A DNA stretch of 64,000 nt, taken from positions 3,720,001 to 3,784,000 of the forward strand of contig JYIP02000006.1 in the NCBI GenBank assembly GCA_001051155.2, written 5' to 3'. A program made the translations under genes and the position numbers. Position 1 is the stretch's first letter; every line of letters starts with the position of its first letter. Positions 58,632 through 64,000 of this stretch are shown here, piece by piece. Source of the stretch: Chrysoporthe austroafricana. Its lineage: Eukaryota > Ascomycota > Sordariomycetes > Diaporthales > Cryphonectriaceae. The notes under the pieces are model-generated. The model saw only the letters and a program-made list of their open reading frames with translations, ran no database searches and had not been told where the DNA came from.

Positions 58632-59365
58632 GGTGGGCGCGTCTCGTGTGTGTGTGCGTGTGCGTGCGTGCGTGTGTGTATGTGTGTGTATGTGTGTATG
58701 TAGTATCTAACGACGATCGTCGGGTTGCGAGGCGGCGAGCGTTGTCGCTGCTGTCTTCCTCCTTTGCGCTTGAAGACCGCGGTCGCGGCCTTGCCTCGGG
58801 TTTCGTTTCGTCGCTTTCGGATGGTCAGCGGGAGCGGGCGTGGTTCGACGGTGACTGGCGGCGGTTCGACCTGGTGGTAGCTGGCCCGAGCGAGTTCGGG
58901 GCTTTCCGTCAGATGGGGCCGCCTGCTATGACCGCATACAATACGCAAATCTGCTCTCCTGAGGGGAATCGCGGGCCAGGTCGTCGTGAGATGGGTGGGA
59001 AGTGAACAGGACCAAGTTTAGGGAGCGTGGGGAGGTCGGGCATTGGGCCGCCGTTACTTCGTGTCAGGTTGAGAGCGACGGAGCCGCCCAGGCATTGACC
59101 CCTCCGCCTGGGATGGAGCTTGGGGTTGAGAGCTGGGCCCCTGAAATGCAACCAGGGACACACCGCCGAAACAAGAAATTAAACTACAATCCGGCGATCT
59201 TGTAGCTCTCGTTCTCGATTCTGAAATTCTCAATTGGATACGGGCTGGTATCCATAGGACGGCACAATGCTTCATTAATTCGGGCTGTAGAACAAAAGCC
59301 CATCTTTTTTTCGTCGCGCCCACCTGGAACGCCCTCCACCCCCCACAGGCGATCAGGTCGCCATT
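58632..59365. other. Mso1-like promoter with TG-rich repeat
   Basis: Holds the promoter and leader of the Mso1-like gene on the left and the 3' UTR of mak16 on the right. A TG/TA-rich microsatellite sits at 58646-58700. No gene is supported. Confidence 0.45.
58646..58700 (+). repeat. TG/CG/TA dinucleotide microsatellite
   Basis: About 55 bp of alternating TG units with CG and TA interruptions, starting 15 bp upstream of the Mso1-like ATG, so it is read as CA-rich in that gene's leader. Confidence 0.85.
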
Positions 59366-60610
59366 CTACCAGTCCGACACCACCAGCTTCTCCCTGGCTG
59401 GTTCCTCCTCGATCTCGCGCTCTATCTTCTTCCGGCCCTTCATGCGCACGACACGGCCTCTCTTCCGCTTATCGCCGGCCTTCGCCTTGCCCTTCTTCGT
59501 CGCAGCCTCCTCCTCGCTGTCTTCCTCGCTGTCCTCTTCCTCATCGTCATCCTCTTCATCGTCATCGTCCTCTTCGCTGGCCATCCAGTCCTCTATGTCG
59601 GCGATGTCGTCCTCGCTCTCCTCGAGGTCACTGACGTACTCGACGTTGCCCTCCAGCTCATCGTCTTCCTCCTCCAGCTCCTTCTCCGACTCGTCCTCCT
59701 CATCCTCGTCCTCGATGCCCTCGTCCAGATCCTTGTCGCGCACGCCCTGGCCCTCCTTCTCCAGGCCGTTAAGCACCTTCTCCCAGATTTTCTGTGACAC
59801 GTTGAGGGGCTGGTCACCGTATGCACCCTGTCGTAGTCTCTCGAGCAGCTCTCTCTCGATCGTCCGCTCCAGCTTGGCCGCGGCCTCGGCCTTCCGCTCG
59901 CGTGCCTCTTCCCGATGTTTGACCTTAGGCGCCAGCTTGGGCACGAGTTTCTCGCCGAGGCGTTCCTCCTCAGCGGCTATCTTCCGCATGCGAATCGCGA
60001 CTTGTGTTAGGCGGGTAAGTCGTTGCTTTGCCTTGTGCTTGAGAAACTCCGGCCAGTACCTGTAGCGCCTTGTGTCAGTATGCCGTCCTCGGACAGGAGG
60101 GGAGGGACGGGCCGTAGTCCATACATCAATTTCTCGTCTATCATCGCCAATGCCTTCTGGTAATTCGACGGCAGCTTTATCTTCTCCCACATGCGGTTTG
60201 GCAGATGCGCCCGCTCGACTGTCTTCATGTAGAGGTAGAGGACATTTGGCTTGTCGGGATGTGGCCGGACGGACGCATATCTGCTGTTCGCCAGCGGGCA
60301 GGACTGTCGGTTGCAGAGACCGGTACTGAAGATCGCATGTCAGCCATTGCATTTCTGATCACGTATTTCTCGGCCGCCCGTACACATTGTACTCGTTTCG
60401 GCAGAAGTTGGTCTGCTTCTGGTTGTTTGGTGTCCTTCAAGTAAATCGTCGTCAGCTGTAGTCGCAAGATCGAGGGCAGGTGGCCGTTGCGAACCGTATC
60501 TTGAATGCGCAGAAGTTCTGGTTGATGTATTGCCTGAAAATCGTCAGCAAAGTTCCTTCTCCGACGAATGCTGTATGCAAGACATACCAGACGATCTCGT
60601 CGGAAGCCAT
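59366..60610 (-). CDS. mak16: ribosome biogenesis protein Mak16
   Basis: Five exons, 60610-60588, 60533-60495, 60434-60384, 60325-60125 and 60059-59366, give 335 residues. The first exon encodes only MASDEIVW. Joined, the N-terminal half reads [20 protein letters not shown], then [20 protein letters not shown] and [20 protein letters not shown]. This Cys-containing half is the conserved Mak16/L28e-like part. [20 protein letters not shown] follows after the last join. A long Asp/Glu-rich region (about residues 230-305) and a Lys/Arg-rich end are usual nucleolar features. Mak16 binds pre-60S particles with Rpf1 and is essential for 27S pre-rRNA processing. Four short introns in 560 bp explain why no single frame shows the gene. 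Confidence 0.95.
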
Positions 60611-60940
60611 GGCGGGCAAAAGTTGCAAACTCGATGGGAGATGCTACTGCGGAGGAGAAGGCGGGATGGGCTGCTGAGGTCCTCTAGAAAATAAAATCTT
60701 CCGACCCCTGTTTTCCAGGAAGGTTATCGATAGCGCAGCCCGCCTGCAAATCCCTGCGCTGCGATTTGCAACGGCTTTTTTAGTGGAGCACGGCAGCTAC
60801 ATACTTCATTAGCACCGGGCCCATTGGAGACGTGCTCTCACTCCCTGCCATCGAAGTATTTCTGCCTCGACCGTTCTGTTATAAGGACTATATACCTCTA
60901 AGGATCGCATGAACAGTCAACCGAAAATTACGGACCGTCA
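60611..60940. promoter_or_regulatory. 330-bp divergent promoter (mak16 / mss1)
   Basis: The two genes start back to back. A T-rich element (CTTTTTTAG) is near 60775. I did not find clear PAC or RRPE motifs, the elements commonly near yeast ribosome biogenesis genes. Confidence 0.45.
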
Positions 60941-62774
60941 ATGTTCTGGATTTCTCGGACGGTGCTCCGAGCTCGACAACCTACCCTGAGCGTCACCTCG
61001 ACTCTACCATCATTCGCCCGCAAGGCTGTGGTGTTTGCTTCACAGCTCAGAGCGTCCGGGAGACGAAATGTCGTTTACGCAGGTGCCCTGAGGCCTACGC
61101 AGGTCTCTGCTTTCCGCAATGGTCAGAGCAGGCGCAGTCTCAATGTGATATCCGGATTCTCGAAGCAAGACACCATATACGCCTTGTCGTCAGCCCCGGG
61201 CAAGGCTGGCATCGCCGTCATCCGCGTGTCAGGACCTGCATGTACGAACGTGTACAGGGGCCTCTGCCCCGGGAAGCAACTCCCTAAACCGAGATATGCG
61301 GCGGTCAGAACGCTCTACGACCCTGAGCGGCCAGACAAGATCCACATCCTGGACTCCGAAACTGTGGCCCTGTACCTCCCGGCTCCCAAGACGGTCACCG
61401 GCGAGGATGTCCTGGAGTTGCATGTACACGGTGGTCTGGCGACCGTGAAAGCAGTATTGGGCGCCATACCGCGGTGTGCAAGTGACACTGAGGCGCAGGC
61501 CATCCGCTACGCTGAGCCAGGGGAATTCACCAAGCGCGCCTTCCTCAACGACCGGCTGGATCTGTCTCAGGTGGAATCCCTGGGCGACGTCCTGGCCGCG
61601 GAGACGGAACAGCAGCGGCGCGCGGCTCTCCATGGTAACTCCGGCCTGAGGGGTCAGACGTACGACGCCTGGCGCTCAGATTTGCTCCTCGCACGCGGCG
61701 AGATCGAGGCGCTGATCGACTTCTCCGAAGACCAGCACTTTGACGAGTCACCGCGTGAGCTCCTGCGGAATGTCACGGCTCTAGTGCAGCAGATTTTGCG
61801 GTCGATAGATCAGCATGAGCTTGCGGGCCAGAGGACCGAGTTGCTCAAGAACGGCATCAGGATCGCGCTACTAGGCCCGCCGAACGTGGGCAAAAGTTCA
61901 CTGATGAATCTCATCGTGGGGCGTGAGGCCTCCATCGTGTCTCGAGAGGCTGGCACGACAAGAGATATCGTCGAAGCAAGTCTTGACATTGGAGGCTATC
62001 TCTGCACCTTTGCTGATACCGCCGGCATCAGGACTCGTGCCTTGGGAAATGACGGGGCCATCGGCACGATCGAGGAGGAAGGCATCAGGAGAGCAAGGCT
62101 CAAGGCCCTGAGTTCAGATGTGATCATCGCCTTGGCTTCTGTCGAAAAGGATGGCACTGGCGACGCCTATCTCAACTACGACGTTGAGACGCTGGAGTTG
62201 GCTGCGAGGGCGGAACAGCGAATTATTGTTATCAACAAATGCGACTCCGTCACCCAGTCGACTCTGCACGATCTACTTGGTAGATTCAAGCCTGCTGTCC
62301 TTGACAAGATCCCAGGAGCGGATGCAAGCCTTACAATCTCCTGTAAAGAGGCCGAGGCGTCATCTGGGTTCGCACAGAAGGACCCCGGTGGTATCCACCA
62401 CCTAACGCAGAAGCTAATCCAATCTTTTGAGAGTCTGACCTCCCTACCAGAAGAAATGCAGGAATTGTTGGGCGGCACGGAGAGGCAGCGGCAACTCTTG
62501 GCGCAGTGCAGAGAGCATCTCGAGGACTTTATGAGAGAAGCCGCAGGAGAGCATGTCGAAGCTGAGAATATAGGTGATGATCCAGACATTGTGTTGGCAG
62601 CCGAGCACCTCCGCTACGCGGGCGACTGCCTGGCACGGATCACCGGTCGGGGAGAAGCTGGAGATGTGGAGGAGGTCCTTGGGGTTATTTTTGAGAAGTA
62701 TTGCACCACGGCCCTTGTCTTTCACGGAGCAAATGGATTAACAAGTGGGCTGCAGGTTCTGTGTAGGAAAATGA
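60941..62774 (+). CDS. mss1: mitochondrial tRNA-modifying GTPase Mss1 (MnmE/GTPBP3)
   Basis: Two exons, 60941-62697 and 62756-62774, give 591 residues. An Arg/Ser/Ala-rich mitochondrial presequence of about 70 residues precedes QDTIYALSSAPGKAGIAVIR, the MnmE N-terminal domain that binds a folate cofactor. GEFTKRAFLNDRLDLSQVES is a family landmark. The inserted G domain has GPPNVGKSS (G1), GTTRD (switch I), DTAGIR (G3) and NKCD (G4). The open frame continues to 62860, but a donor at 62698 (GTATTG), an ATTAAC branch and a GGCTGCAG acceptor at 62755 give an ending EKFCVGK and stop, the catalytic Cys motif of MnmE (CxGK). With its MnmG/Mto1 partner it installs the 5-carboxymethylaminomethyl-type group on wobble uridines of mitochondrial tRNAs. 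Confidence 0.95.
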
Positions 62775-63257
62775 GGTTGTATTCAGGACATTGCTGTGGT
62801 CTGATCTATCTCTTATCCCAGTCTCCGGCCCTCTGCCGTTGGGCTCCGGGTAACGAATGAATCTTGGATAATCACCACCTGACTCCACTTATCGACTCCG
62901 CTTGCTTCTATTGATAGCGTGTTATACATGGGTCGGCTTTGCAGCCGCAAACGCGTCTACTTCTATTGGGACAGTCGTCAAGGACCGGTCAGATCCCTCG
63001 CCCCCTCTCGCCCCCGATCCTCCAGAAAAGACAGTGCAGTGACAAGGGTGTTTCGATATGGGGCCTGACCGTTGCCAGTCAGGCTGTGGGGAAGACGGTG
63101 AAGTGACACCCGAACGCCGAGTCTGACCTGAGCCCTCTATCTCTAATGGGTATATCTGTACAAGAGGCCGCGTGCCGGAGATCCGGTACGGGCCGTGGTG
63201 GTGGGTCGTCGCCATGGTGAAGTGGCGAGATGCTAGCCCAGGTCGATGACAATGGGC
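62775..63257. other. spacer between convergent genes
   Basis: 3' ends of mss1 and of the repeat-peptide gene. No other gene is supported. A continuation of the mss1 frame to 62860 is an unspliced extension. Confidence 0.5.
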
Positions 63258-63500
63258 TTAGTCGAAGTTGAGCGACCTCTTCTTGCTCTTGTCGTCAGAG
63301 CCATCGGGCTTGGAGTTGTATCCGCTCCTTCCGTGGTTCTTGTTATCGTCATCGTCGCCTCCGTTGGGCTTGGAGTTGTAGCCGCTCCGGCCCTGGTTCT
63401 TGGAGTCGTCATCGTCGCCTCCGTTGGGCTTGGAGTTGTAACCGCTGCGCCCGTAGAGCATGGGACGCTCGGTGACGAAGCTGGTGCTGTAGACGGCCAT
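63258..63500 (-). CDS. small acidic tandem-repeat protein, unknown function
   Basis: A single exon of 80 residues from an ATG at 63500. After MAVYSTSFVTERPMLY come two 20-residue repeats, GRSGYNSKPNGGDDDDSKNQ and GRSGYNSKPNGGDDDDNKNH, then a partial third (GRSGYNSKPDGSDD) and a basic end (KSKKRSLNFD). The protein is hydrophilic, disordered, Gly/Asn/Asp/Lys-rich, with no signal peptide or membrane helix. It resembles hydrophilin-like stress or conidiation peptides in composition, but I cannot place it in a named family. The repeat pattern also recalls repeat precursors of ribosomally made peptides, but the secretion signal and dibasic cut sites between units are absent. Confidence 0.7.
   Translation of the reverse strand: MAVYSTSFVTERPMLYGRSGYNSKPNGGDDDDSKNQGRSGYNSKPNGGDDDDNKNHGRSGYNSKPDGSDDKSKKRSLNFD
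63294..63452 (-). repeat. 60-bp tandem repeats in the coding region (two full, one partial)
   Basis: Two 60-bp units and a partial third of about 39 bp differ only at a few positions, keeping the reading frame. The near identity suggests recent duplication or concerted change. Confidence 0.85.
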
Positions 63501-64000
63501 TTTGATTGTTGGGTTTGGGTTGGTGTGGTTGTGAGAATTGGTGTGTGGTTATGTGGTTGTGTGGTGGTGTTGGTGGGTTTGAGCTGAGGACTGGTTGGAT
63601 GTCTGGCTTGCTTGGTGAGGCTGCTGAGGCTGATGATGAGATGGGAGGACTGGAAAACAAGGCAGGAGGCGTCCTGGTCTTATATACTTGAGAGGAAAGG
63701 CTTTGAAGTCATACTGCCTGGTCGCGTGGAGTCTATGGCTGTAGGCGACCTCTACCGTTCTGACCCGGCACGTCAGCCTCATCCTCCTCGCTTCCGACCA
63801 GCACCAATCCTAAGGCGTCAAATCGCAGCAGGCACACCTACAAGGCAGTTGACTCACACCTTTTCACCACATGCGCACGCTCAGCCTCCCGCCGGCGAAG
63901 GAGTATGACATACTAAGGATTCTAGGGTATGAGCCTTCCCACGCCCAGGCCCGAGCTGCCGTGCCGTGCGATATCAGGATCGCCACCCTTGCTCGCCATG
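63501..64000. promoter_or_regulatory. promoter side of the repeat-peptide gene, window edge
   Basis: T/G-rich leader sequence (63501-63600) with repeated TGTGGTTGTG-type runs lies just before the ATG. No further gene is supported up to the window end. Confidence 0.4.

Noticed and set aside
62775..62860. C-terminal extension of mss1 in the unspliced frame
   Set aside because: Splicing of the 62698-62755 intron gives the conserved CxGK ending and a stop at 62774.
63258..63500. RiPP precursor of dikaritin type
   Set aside because: The repeats fit in outline, but there is no signal peptide, no dibasic cut sites between units and no modifying enzyme gene in the window.

Overview
The window is nuclear DNA of a filamentous ascomycete (Pezizomycotina, most likely a Sordariomycete). 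The evidence is short introns (about 48 to 130 nt) with GT...CTAAC/CTGAC...AG signals, a HET-domain gene, fungal families such as DUF1996, the Mso1 domain and a fungal CorA-like transporter, GC-rich coding regions and AT-richer spacers. No prokaryotic operon structure, ribosomal RNA or CRISPR array was seen. Exon joins were made by eye by joining frames across splice signals, and all lengths follow from those joins.

Layout. 0-11 kb is accessory-looking: a small one-TM protein, a large protein kinase with a long C-terminal beta-rich region (921-4269, -), an APC-type amino acid permease (4735-7364, -) and a CorA-like membrane protein with a GMN motif (9114-10881, +). 11.9-22.7 kb is core: Hsp90 (-), a two-TM fungal protein (-), a Zrg17-like zinc transporter (+) and the mitochondrial fusion dynamin Mgm1 (-). 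22.7-40.4 kb is gene-poor: a small secreted protein, a tRNA-Cys(GCA), a secreted PLL-type beta-propeller lectin, one unrecognised five-frame-joined gene (31834-33473) and a spacer of about 7 kb. 40.4-64 kb is gene-dense: a secreted DUF1996 protein, a large polyQ membrane-anchored protein, a HET-domain protein, ER glucosidase I, a Gyp7-type RabGAP, an Mso1-like exocytosis protein, Mak16 (ribosome biogenesis), the mitochondrial tRNA-modifying GTPase Mss1/MnmE and a small repeat protein.

Functional themes. Several neighbours serve the secretory pathway (glucosidase I in the ER, Gyp7-type GAP at vacuole/endosome, Mso1 at the plasma membrane), and two genes serve mitochondria (mgm1, mss1). mak16 and mss1 are divergent over 330 bp. 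The accessory half holds the self/non-self and environment-facing genes (kinase, HET, lectin, secreted proteins).

I did not find a clear new multi-gene system. The most useful sequence-level results are a hidden terminal intron in mss1 that restores the FCxGK-type C-terminus, a probable GC-AG intron in the lectin gene, an acidic 20-residue tandem-repeat peptide gene, an orphan 428-aa gene, and G-quadruplex-type runs at hsp90 and between two convergent genes.
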